Source: Apostichopus parvimensis
Taxonomy: Eukaryota; Echinodermata; Holothuroidea; Aspidochirotida; Stichopodidae
Direction: 5' to 3'
Length of the DNA stretch: 26,110 bases
Assembly: GCA_000934455.1 (NCBI GenBank)
Contig: KN882952.1
Span: forward strand, 110,072 to 136,181
Both the position numbers and the translations under genes were made by a program. The first letter of the stretch is position 1; each line of letters opens with the position of its first letter. The notes under the pieces were generated by a model that did not search any database, had not been told where the DNA came from, and saw only the letters and a program-made list of their open reading frames with translations. Shown here piece by piece: positions 9,438-18,148 of the stretch.

Positions 9438-9477
9438 TATCAATACTTGAAGTTGAATATCAATACTTGAAGTTGAA
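9438..9477. repeat. 20-bp tandem duplication at LINE insertion site
   Basis: The 20-mer tatcaatacttgaagttgaa occurs twice in a row (9438-9457, 9458-9477). The 10-bp LINE target duplication is its first half. The extra copy disturbs the exon 2 frame just inside the splice acceptor. Confidence 0.8.
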
Positions 9478-9489
9478 GGCTCCAATTCT
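9478..9489 (-). other. Exon 2 start and splice acceptor
   Basis: The minus strand reads a pyrimidine-rich stretch (about 9490-9515) ending TTTACAG, then exon sequence from 9487. Joining to the exon 1 donor at 11046 keeps the phase (one base plus two bases), which supports a real intron rather than chance. Confidence 0.6.
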
Positions 9490-11045
9490 GTAAAGGCACA
9501 AAAGGAAGAAAGAAAAAATATGTGTAAATTTTAATTTTGTATTCTGTGTACAGGGAGATGATGGATATTTCAATGTAGCAATGAAAATAATAAAAATATG
9601 TACACTAAAACACCTGAAAAATCGGGCATAGCGCTGCCATCAACAGCTATTTAGAAAATGCCATATAAAATGAAAGATATATTTAAATATACAATTTTCA
9701 AGCCATTATAAAATTTAAGTTTGTATAATTTACACCAAAACACCTGAAAAATTGGGCATAGATCCAACTTGCAATTTTTCCGATACATGTTAGGCCTACA
9801 ACTTTAAGTAGAGTTTGCACTTTATAAAATTTCAGTTTGTATAATTGACACGAAAACACATAAAAAATTGTGCATACATGTAGCTCCACCGTGTGACAGG
9901 TTTTTCAACAAAATCTTGTCTGAAACTACCATGGTGACATCTTTTTAGACAAAAACCATCAGAAAACTAAATATGAATACATTTTATCAATGTAGCAATA
10001 TCTTTAACCTTTACACCAACAAAATTGGGCATTGCTCTGCCATGCATTGACTCTTTAAATGCAACATGATTTTTATGACTCAATAAAAAGACCTAAAAAA
10101 TTGCGTATACATGTAGATCTGCTTTGCTTTAGCTTTTTTCAAGATGCAATATTGTTGTAAGCCGAATAAAAAGATGCGCCTAGGTCAGCCGTGTCGGCTT
10201 TTTAGACAAAATAAAGCAGTCAGAAAACTAAGAAGAATATATTTTTTCAATGTAGCAATAAATAATATGTGTACACAAAACCAAAAAATGGGCATACATG
10301 TAGCTCCGCCGTGCGTTGGCTTTTTAGATGCAATATTTGCAATTATTTTGATGAAGGTCTTGACCCAAGAAAAAGATCTGAAAATTGGGCATAGGTCTGC
10401 CGTGCGACAGCTTTTTAGACACAAACCGTCAGAAAGCTATTTGGAATTGTTTTTATGAAGGTCTTGACACAAGAAAAAGATCCGCCGTGCGTTGGCTTTT
10501 TAGATGCAAGATATTAATTTGAAATTATTTTTATGACCCAATATAAAAAGATCTGAAAAATTGGGCATAGGTCTGCCGTGCGACAGCTTTTTAGACACAA
10601 ACCGTCAGAAAACCAAGTCTAAGGAGAATTATATTATAATCATTTCAATGTAGCACTAAATTTATCAATTAATATTTACACCAAAACATCTGAAAAATTG
10701 GGCATAGCTCTGCCATGCATGATCATGCATTGGCTTTATATAATTTATGCAACATGATTTTTATGACCCAATATAAGGATCTAACCTAACAATATTTTAC
10801 ACCAAAACACATAAAGAAGTGGGATATATAGGTCTGCTAATTTATATTGGGTCATTATGACAGTATTGTTTTTTCAATTTAATGACATTAGCATTGCCAT
10901 AGGCTAGCATGCACCACCAATCCAACACAGTTGAACACACCATACAGCCAGTGCATTTCACCCTAGCCTAAGTGTGAGCAGTGAGTGAGTGAGTGAAAAT
11001 TCTCTGTATATGTCCATGTTTATATGACAAAAATAAAGAACCTAC
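9488..11045 (-). other. Intron 1 of the Cys/His-PIN-like gene
   Basis: The intron runs from a GTAGGT donor (11041-11045) to a TTTACAG acceptor (9488-9489). It is AT-rich and mostly filled by the diverged tandem array described separately. A GTGAGTGAGTGA stretch lies at about 10975-10996. Confidence 0.55.
9600..10860. repeat. Diverged satellite-like tandem array
   Basis: About ten irregular units share the core CTGAAAAATTGGGCATAG followed by T/GCTCTGCC, at about 9614, 9744, 9860, 10020, 10093, 10280, 10377, 10553, 10690 and 10810. Spacing varies from about 76 to 187 bp. A recurring second block is GCTTTTTAGACACAAACCGT. The pair at about 10390-10430 and 10565-10610 is nearly identical, as is the ATGAAGGTCTTGAC block at about 10350 and 10456. 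No coding potential is seen. Confidence 0.7.
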
Positions 11046-11385
11046 CTGAAGTATGACTTGATTTGGCAGCTAGTAGTTGCTTCTCTTTGCTTATTTTTCC
11101 TCTCTTCTGCTTCGATGAGTCGGTAAAATACCGATAACAAGTGTTATGACATCCACCAAATTCGGGAATTGGCAAGCTTAACACACACGTACTCCCATGC
11201 TCTCGCAAAAAAGCTCTTGCTATATCGGCTTGATTTCCGACCAAATCCTTCCAAATGTCCACACTTTTCAAGAATGTGGTCCACCTTGCTGCTGTAAAAG
11301 GTTTAATATCCTCTCAAACATCAGCGCAGTGAGCAAAACACCTGTTTTTGGACGAATTCAGCGACTTTCCTGCATTGCAATCCAT
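11046..11385 (-). pseudogene. Exon 1 of the Cys/His-PIN-like gene
   Basis: The frame starts at ATG 11385-11383 (MDCNAGKSLNSSKNRC) and runs in one frame through WTTFLKSVDIWKDLVGNQAD and GGCHNTCYRYFT (11122-11151) to a CTTCAG|GTAGGT donor at 11046. One TGA (11314-11316) breaks it. The preceding and following residues fit a mutated Arg CGA, a typical CpG decay event. The H-x2-CYR-x-[FY]-T block recurs in exon 2 (HRSCYRSYT, 7773-7799), so the two exons carry related metal-binding modules. Phase-1 splicing to 9487 is consistent. I infer that this is the gene's first coding exon from the ATG, the donor and the shared module. Confidence 0.6.
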
Positions 11386-11650
11386 GTTTATGTCATGTTT
11401 TGCGGCATGCGAAGCGTCTGTGTGTACCAGCTGACACGTAAAATAGCCGTACCGAAGCACGCTAAAACAGCGACTCTGATTCGTCGATCGGCATAATCTT
11501 GATGTACAGGCAAATTATCGGACCAATCGCGTCAATGACAAATATTAGCAACCAGTGGCAATGAAACTTGCGATCTGATTGGATATTTTCGTTTCTACAA
11601 TCGGGTAATTTTAAGAGAAATATATTTGCCATTTTCACTAAGTTTATAAA
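11386..11650 (-). promoter_or_regulatory. Possible promoter of the two-exon gene
   Basis: The 265 bp upstream of the exon 1 ATG contain two CCAAT boxes, one on each strand (11523-11527 and 11578-11582), 55 bp apart. There is no clear TATA box at a fixed distance. This is position and motif evidence only. Confidence 0.25.
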
Positions 11651-11801
11651 TAACGCCCCAATCCCCAGTGTGGGAAAACACAAATTATGTTTTTAAAATA
11701 ATATATCTAATTTTCAGATCATTTTCATGTAGTCCCAAAGTGATGACAACGAGACAACCGTCCAGAACGGCTCGCCCCACCGTCTAATGAGAGTTATTAT
11801 T

Positions 11802-12417
11802 CGCATAACAATTTGTTTGTCGTTAAAGTTCGATTAGTGGTAGAAAATCATAATTTACACGAGTCATATCAGTACAAAAATGTTGTTAATAATAGTATAT
11901 TATATGTATCAGGATGCCGTAGATATGACATTTTCGGTAATTTCTTTCAACGTAATGTTGCTCACTGACCTAGCGTTATGAATATGCTACAGTGTGTACA
12001 TTTGGTCTTTCGAACTGTCATGAGGGGGTGACGTCATTGCTTAGTAACAAGAGTAGGGGATTCCCCAGATAGAAATAAGTATTTACGGCCCGCCAGATTG
12101 ATTGTATTGTTATGTATTGAATTATTGGAAAGATTGAGCAGGTTTCAGTTTATTATTTTAAGAACTACAAGTAGCCTGTGTTTATGCCAGGATGAAAATC
12201 AATTCAGATGCCTTATCCAAATATGCAGTTAGGTATGATTTGTGAGACTGCATAGTTATTGTTTGATTATATCAGCGATTGAATAAGATGTGCCTTAATG
12301 TTATAACAACTATAAACTAAACGTTTTTCCTCTCTCCGTCTCACAGTTTTTAATGTGACTTGGTGGGCTGGTGCTTGGGTCCCTGCTGCCAGTGGGATTG
12401 AGAGATCCTGGTCTTAA
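11802..12417 (-). repeat. Dispersed repeat copy A (inverted copy at 20676-21288)
   Basis: This ~616-bp segment is the reverse complement of 20676-21288 at roughly 90% identity by eye. Both copies end at a TTAA next to GACCAGGATCTCTC. It contains a perfect TGACGTCA octamer (12029-12036) and a perfect GGGGATTCCCC palindrome (12056-12066), both kept in the other copy. On the minus strand its high-coordinate end is continuous with coding sequence of the exon at 12330-13311, so copy A may be the original locus and copy B a transposed piece. Confidence 0.75.
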
Positions 12418-13311
12418 CGCATCTATGAAATACTTTTGCCATTCCCCTGTAGGAAGACACCTACCACATCTTTTACTTAATACTGTATTATAAGTGTCTG
12501 CATTGATTGAAAATGTTCCCTTGTTGGGAAACTGCTTAAAACGTAGTCATCATTATTTGCTTGTGATCCAGACAACACACTTAACGTCTCATTTGATACA
12601 CGGCTGACAACTTCTTTACTTTCATTTCTTACATGAATCGGTGTTTGTATCATTACATTCATGGCTTGATTTGGCGGTAGGAGGTTGCGGATGTTCTATT
12701 TCACTCGAGTTCAAGATTTCTTTCAACTTAACGCCATCTTTATCATGGTGCAGCTGAAATACATACTTTCCGTTGTTACACTTACCAATACCGCAATAAA
12801 ATGTTACATTGAAACCAGACTTTACCGTTCAAGGAATACTCAAACAGCTCTAATTGTACCATTCATCAAATTGTTTGCAATGGCTGTACTGTCGTTTTTT
12901 ATCATAATACGTTTGACATGTCCAATACTTTCTTATCATATTAATGTCGACCCAGTTACTTGAAAATCTTACTTGCTTACGTTTTCTATTTTTCCTTGCT
13001 TTCGCTCTTGTTGCTCCTCCCGATTCTACAAGGAATCGTATGTTTCTAATGTTAATAAACCATATGCTCCGGAGGACCTTCACTGACCTCTTGAGATTTT
13101 TTGTCGACCAGCCCATCTCCATAACTACACTCTCCCAGAAAGCTTTTGATGATGATGAGGTAACCGTCACCTCTTTTCTCACTGACGAAATTGCGGCAGA
13201 GATCTTGGCATAGTCGGCACAAGCAGGTCGTCCTCGCTTGTGAGCACCGCCCTTTAGCTGAGAGAAATCCCTTGTCAGTGTTCGTTCCAGGAAATATTCG
13301 TGTGACTCTTT
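12330..13311 (-). pseudogene. AT-hook-containing exon, unknown gene, degenerate
   Basis: After a TTTTATAG acceptor (13312-13316) the minus strand is open as KESHEYFLERTLTRDFSQLKGG with HKRGRPAC, an AT-hook-like GRP core (about 13230-13255). It continues through FWESVVMEMGW and IWFINIRNIRFL, a K/R-rich segment and YWTCQTYYDKKRQYSHC. Stops occur near 12845 and 12810. Coding then resumes with FNVTFYCGIGKCNNGKYVF, NDDYVLSSFPTREHF and, after a frameshift, CGRCLPTGEWQKYFIDALRPG (about 12400-12470). A possible GTGAGA donor lies near 12345. It may be the N-terminal half of a transposase-type gene like the one at 2950-4715, but that link is not shown. I do not recognise the family. Confidence 0.45.
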
Positions 13312-14009
13312 CTATAAAAGGGTAAAATGTATTGCAGGTTATCTATCATTTCGTTCTTTTTTCTTTCCATATTTCCATATAGCAGTCATCTAAACGAAAA
13401 GTTGCAATTGCGTCGCGTATACCATACGATAGCGTGATGCACGCCGAATACTGTTGTACCACATTCGCATGACTACACGGCAGTTTCAATGAAATGAATT
13501 TTTTTGGCACACATTGTAATTAATGATAACTGAAAATCAGGTAAATACTGCTTTCAGGCCGATATTATCCGGTCATTTCTTTTCCCCTTCAGGGCCAAGA
13601 TGTAATAGAAAGAATATTTCAGTGGGATTAGAAAGCAGCTTGTAATAAACAAGTTCACGGTAACCGTCGCCATCTTGCTCACGGTGCACGTCGTTGACCA
13701 CGCGAACTCATCTGCACCGTGACCGTCACATGCATGAATAACATAAGCCTACGGATTATACTTACAGGGGACTTCCGTTGGAGAAATTTACTTCGAAATA
13801 TTAATCTGATCGTTGTAGATCCTGATTGATATTTAAACGACATATACCGGTAAATATTATTAAGAATAAGATTCCAAGGCTGTTGAATATACTGTGCTAT
13901 ACTACTATACTGGGCAGCGCATGTATAGTGTAGGTGTAGTAAGTTCATGCTTTGGAACGCCAATGGTCATGAGAAGCTGATGAAGTCAAATATCGCGATA
14001 GGGATTTTG
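13312..14009. other. No gene recognised
   Basis: AT-rich sequence. The minus strand contains an ATG in good context (CAAGATGGCG, 13669-13678) followed by a 38-codon frame that could be a short first exon for the AT-hook exon. A CACGGTGCA/TGCACCGTG inverted pair flanks 13680-13725. Neither is strong evidence of a gene. Confidence 0.3.
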
Positions 14010-14017
14010 CTGGAATG

Positions 14018-14167
14018 CAAGGGCGCAGCCACTGGGGGGGGGGTCGGGGGTCGTGACCCCCCAACTTTTGGGAAGTCCTCCATACATAGTGTTTTTTTCA
14101 CACACAAAACGGTTTCTCATGACTGCCTTGGACCCCCCCCAACTTTCAGCCAGTGGTTGCGCCCTTG
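14018..14167. mobile_element. hAT-type MITE, 150 bp
   Basis: Terminal inverted repeats CAAGGGCGCAGCCACTGG (14018-14035) and its complement (14150-14167) differ at one base. The 8-bp flanks ctggaatg (14010-14017) and ctgggatg (14168-14175) differ at one base, and 8 bp is the target duplication length of hAT elements. The CA-G-GGCG start is also typical of hAT ends. The interior is palindromic, with G-rich and C-rich runs, and no coding sequence is present. It is a non-autonomous element. Confidence 0.75.
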
Positions 14168-14175
14168 CTGGGATG

Positions 14176-14695
14176 TACTTGTTAGGGCCGGCGGTCAGGG
14201 GCGGGGAGTGGGGGAATAACGTTTCGTTCCGGGGAATAGTTGAAACACCTATACGAAACACGGTCGTTTGTCACTCGCCTAGACCCTCCCCTGTCCGCGG
14301 GCAGCCCGGGCATTTAAAAAGTTCCAAGCCTCCACGGTCTGGTGAGGCATCGGCGGGTTTTGTTTAGGGGAGGGAAGTGGGGGGGGGGTGGGACAGAAAC
14401 CAGACATGCACTCCAATATTGATGTTGTATTTTCAGGCACCTACATTATTTAAAGATTCATTGGTCACGCAATCATGCCCCCTCCTTCCTGGGGTTGTCG
14501 TTGATGCATGGGACTTCGTCAGTATGTCGGGCAATATGTCTGCGAACAGGCCTTGGACCGGCCCCTCAACCGTTTACAACACGGGCCCTTTCTTGGTCGC
14601 CATTTTGCCGTAAGGGTCTAAGAATTTTTGGAAGTAAAATGCAGAAAGGCCCATGGGCTGAATGTAAAAAATAATATTTGTTTGTTTTAGTACTT
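14176..14695. other. No gene recognised
   Basis: GC-rich with runs of G (for example 14380-14392). Short open frames exist on both strands, but none has a recognisable domain. It borders the 3' end of the SAP-SWIM remnant. Confidence 0.3.
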
Positions 14696-14696
14696 T

Positions 14697-15621
14697 TATT
14701 TACCGAGCTGGTGAGCTAAGCCCGTGAAAATAACAGCGGTGGGTGCTACTGTCCCTAACTCTTGTAAAAATGTACTGATATCACCTGATGAAATTTCACA
14801 TGAACGTCTGGGGTCGAATTGACCCTTAAATGCACTTGCCTGCTGCCTCTCGTCAGCAGTAGATTTCGACGAAGTACTGTCTGTACGAATATCCATATTT
14901 GCGACCCTGAAAGGTTTAACCTCTTTGTGTGTGCCAGAATTCCATTTACAGCTCACTTCTGTGCATGATGGCTTGTTGAGATTATTGCTTATTGCATATT
15001 CAACCTTATAAAGTACAGCTATTACATGATTACATGTAGTGACATATCCTGCTATGCAGGAGCACCATGATACAATTATATCACCAGATTGTTCTGCCAT
15101 GATCCACACCCTATGAGTGTCACTTCGTACTTTTTGTGACGGAGTTACCTGGTATTTTAAAAAGCATGACTGTGTATCAGAAGTGGCGGTCCACCAGATC
15201 TTACCAACGAATCTACTGCAAAAGTAGGAATATGCTTTTTATACTTGCCTACATAGTCCGTATTAAAATCCATCGACTTCAGAATGTATGCAAATATCTT
15301 CCCTAAGTCTACAAGTGGCCACTTACTCACATCAGAATACCACTTTTCCTGCGGTATATTTAATGGGTCTTTCAGATTATGTTTGACTAGAGTAGCTGTA
15401 TACTCTTTCTGCAGTTTCTCTTTGAGAAGTTCATCAGTCAATTTGCTGGGTACCTTATTCTCCCATGCCACGAAAGCCCTAGCAACTAATGTTTGCTTCG
15501 GTCCCGAAGTGTTTATGCCACGTAACAAGAGATACTTGACAAGTTCACTTTTAGGCATTTGTAGGAAATTTTAGTACTCCTGGTGTACATCGTCGCTCTT
15601 CCCTTCCACGGTAGAATTCAT
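14697..15621 (-). pseudogene. SAP - SWIM zinc-finger gene remnant
   Basis: From an ATG at 15621 the minus strand encodes MNSTVEGKSDDVHQEY, a TAA near 15573, then MPKSELVKYLLLRGINTSGPK. The latter matches a SAP (helix-extension-helix) DNA-binding motif of about 35 residues. Coding continues through KWPLVDLGKIFAYILKSMDF. Near 15200-15170 the frame changes, and VTPSQKVRSDTHRVW leads to CSCIAGYVTTCNH (15026-15064), an exact CxCx7CxH SWIM zinc finger. KPSCTEVSCKWNSGTHKEVKPF follows. The frame ends at GLAHQLG with a possible GTAAAT donor at about 14700. In invertebrate relatives as I know them, such SAP-SWIM proteins often continue into a YqaJ-type exonuclease domain. No such domain is visible here, so the 3' exons are missing or distant. 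The stop and frameshift argue for a pseudogene. Confidence 0.6.
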
Positions 15622-16446
15622 ACTGGCCACTACCTAAAATAGAGGGAAAAAAATAATGTATTGGGCCCTTCTGATATTTAACTTCAAATAATATCACTGA
15701 ATCCCCCGCAACCACCACAGAGCCTTACCCAACTTCAGCTTCGAGCGTCAGGCTGGACTCATAGACCTAGGCTAGCCGACAATGGGAGGCCCTGACTGGG
15801 TGAAAGATATATAGGCCTACATAATTTGGAGGAACATCAATATGAGCCCCCCCCCCCCCTTATAAAACAGCCTTCATTTGGCTCAGACTGACACCGTCCC
15901 CTTCCCCTCCCAATACGGGTACGAAGTTCCCCCCTCCTCATGTTATGTGGATAAGGAACTGTTCCATTGAGTATAGGTCACCGGGAGCCTACGCAACACA
16001 TGATAATTGTTTCCATTTTCGATGACATTACCCGAATTTTGTGTGATGATTTCGGGATATATTTGACGGAAACTTTGGAAATCCTGAAGCTATGCAAACT
16101 ACTAGTACTCACCATAGACATCTAGGCTACATCCACAGCCTCCTCAGGAAATGGTCGGCAGAAACCTGCGAATGAAATGTTATTTTTCGGGAAATAAGTG
16201 TTTGAAATGTGGACACTTAACAAGTTAGCTGTCTCGCTGAGTGGCATCGATCGCCAGGCTGATGAAGTTTCATTCATCCCGGATATTATTCATTTATATC
16301 TCCCCCTCCCCAATACGCGAGAGTGCAATAGCCTACCAACCGATAGTCGAAAGATTGCCCGAGCGCACGAGCAGTAATCATCTGCATTGACTACTGCAGA
16401 TTGCGGAGGTGCAATTTCGCGGAACTGGTTATGCACCGTGTCCAAA
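15622..16446. other. No gene recognised
   Basis: Upstream flank of the SAP-SWIM remnant. It has a C13-type run near 15850 and a possible splice acceptor (TATTTTAG, about 15635) just before the ATG at 15621. No domain-bearing frame was seen. Confidence 0.3.
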
Positions 16447-16779
16447 ATGGCCGCGGTTTCCTTGATAGTGTTTATTGTAACGCTGCCTTCGTCCTCGGAT
16501 GTTATGCTGATACATGTAGTAAATTTACCTTTGCTTTCGGAGAAAGATAAAGGAGGGATAGGGCATATTCATCTGGTCCGAAAACATGGAAGGTTAGGGT
16601 ATGGATTGAAGCTGGAACACTTAATACCAGAACCGGTTCTCTGTGTTTGCATCTGTTTATGTATTAATACGTACAACGTGAAATATGTTACAAACACTGA
16701 ATGTGCACCCGTGACCTTGTTGGAGCGCATGGCTCGCGCCGCTATAACTCTGCGCCGTGACCTTGACAGGGCACTCTAA
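16447..16779 (+). CDS. Weak candidate short ORF
   Basis: An ATG in good context (CCAAAATGGCC) opens a 110-codon plus-strand frame. Its N-terminus MAAVSLIVFIVTLPSSSDVM is hydrophobic and could be a signal peptide. No known domain is recognisable. The 3' part overlaps a short direct repeat of the form TGGCTCGCGCCGCTATA (about 16729 and 16810). It could equally be chance or a first exon. Confidence 0.15.
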   Translation: MAAVSLIVFIVTLPSSSDVMLIHVVNLPLLSEKDKGGIGHIHLVRKHGRLGYGLKLEHLIPEPVLCVCICLCINTYNVKYVTNTECAPVTLLERMARAAITLRRDLDRAL

Positions 16780-16845
16780 CCAGCGTCGATGTAACCTTAG
16801 CGACTCATATTGGCTCGCGCCGCTATATAGGACCTTGGCGCCGCG

Positions 16846-17189
16846 CCGATGAGGGCGCTGTCGGAATGCGCCTGCTGCTGATAGGAGGCCCACTTCGATT
16901 GTCATGAACAGTCATGAAAATGAAAGAATAGTGTCGCCTACATTGATTTATGATAGTCATTTGATGGCACAAAAATTACCACGGGGTTGAATTGAGCAAT
17001 TAATTGGGGTTGTAATTTTGGCTTTGTTCGCTTAGTGCAGTATTTTGCGTTGAACCGATCAGGGCGCTGTCGGAGCCTGCTGCTGATAGTAGACCCACTT
17101 CGATTGTCATGAAACGTCATGAAAATGAAAGAATTATGTCCCCTACATGTATTGAGGGTGGTCATTTGATGGGACAAAAATGACCACGG
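16846..17189. repeat. Direct duplication of a ~140-bp unit
   Basis: Sequence from about 16846 to 16987 (GCCGATGAGGGCGCTGTCGG ... CACGGGGTT) recurs at about 17053 to 17189 with small indels, an offset of roughly 207 bp. Both contain CCACTTCGATTGTCATGAA, TCATGAAAATGAAAGAA and ACAAAAAT-ACCACGGGGTT. There is no coding function. Confidence 0.75.
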
Positions 17190-17423
17190 GGTTATATTTA
17201 GGAAAAAAATGGAGTTGTCAAATTACCCGTTTTCGCTCCGTAGTGTCATATTTTTGCATTGCGATTTTTATAAAATACCTTAAATCACATTCAATCCTCA
17301 ATCCACAATCAACCTCTTTAATATCCAAGCATAAAAAAGAACGGTGATGACTCACAAAATATCCCAAAAATCAATAAAGCAGGTTAGTTTAGGATTATTT
17401 TCCGAAGCTTAACCTCCCAGGTC
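17190..17423. other. Left flank of the Gypsy element
   Basis: AT-rich sequence without recognisable features, ending at the GACG target site. Confidence 0.35.
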
Positions 17424-17427
17424 GACG

Positions 17428-17879
17428 TTTAGCGGTGTAGAAGGGGTATACGAATAAACAAAGGTGACATTCACTCACCTCTTTATTGAGTTGGCTGCGC
17501 TGAGTATTATCACCTGTCGCACCATCGTCCGTTCCCGTATAATACAAGGGTGATAGTAATGAGCCCGGCCGCTGGACACCGTATTATAATACGTATAATG
17601 ATATGGATCCAATAGTAAAATAAGCTACACAGGTCCGATGAAATATGTTCACGAATTCCCCGCGCAGTGCACTGATATATAATATAATGTTCACTCCATT
17701 CGAGAGATAGTTCCTAGGAAGAATAATCCAATGGAAACAGATAAATTAATGAGCGAACAACTCGCGAGAAATTTAGTTCCGTTCACCACGATGGATCGTA
17801 GAGTTCTCCTCATATGAGAAGAGGGCGCTCGAGTATATTACAAAATATATGAAAAGGTAGTAAATACAGAGTCGCTACA
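17428..17879 (-). repeat. 3' LTR of the Gypsy element
   Basis: The LTR on the minus strand begins TGTAGCGACTC and ends CCGCTAAA, giving imperfect terminal inverted repeats (TGTAGCG / CGCTAAA). It aligns with 23052-23494 but has indels, notably an extra ~35 bp near 17530-17570. An AATAAA polyadenylation signal on the minus strand (17482-17487) and a TATA-like run (about 17670-17690) are present. Confidence 0.9.
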
Positions 17880-17892
17880 TCAGCCCCCTCGC
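17880..17892 (-). promoter_or_regulatory. Polypurine tract
   Basis: The minus strand reads GCGAGGGGGCTGA immediately before the 3' LTR start (TGTAG). This is the expected position and composition for the plus-strand DNA primer. Confidence 0.7.
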
Positions 17893-18148
17893 AGATCACA
17901 AATCATCCAAAAGCGATCGATAAAGCATGAGACTAAATGTCAGACAAATATGAAATACCCATATATTTACTCGGGATTCTCAACCATAACGCGCTGGCCA
18001 ATGAACGTGCCTACCAGAACGCGTTATTGCTCTGGGGTTGGGCGCAGCCTCATGCGATTGAGTCGTGGCTGCCGTGGTCGGTGTCGTCGATCGTTTCGGC
18101 ACTGGTTCTGCTGTCGTTGTGGAGTAATTATGGTTTGCTGGGGTGTCG

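Noticed and set aside
9600..10860. Candidate CRISPR or integron repeat array
   Set aside because: The repeats are diverged, unevenly spaced, AT-rich and lie in an intron. There are no cas or integrase partners.
12904..13213. Plus-strand ORF opposite the AT-hook exon
   Set aside because: It is a shadow of the minus-strand frame, has no domain, and depends on the same codons.
14377..14613. Plus-strand 78-codon ORF
   Set aside because: GC-rich low-complexity surroundings, no domain, no good start context.
15195..15210. Splice donor GTAAGA inside the SAP-SWIM gene
   Set aside because: The next coding segment resumes within about 30 bp, too short for an intron. A frameshift explains it better.
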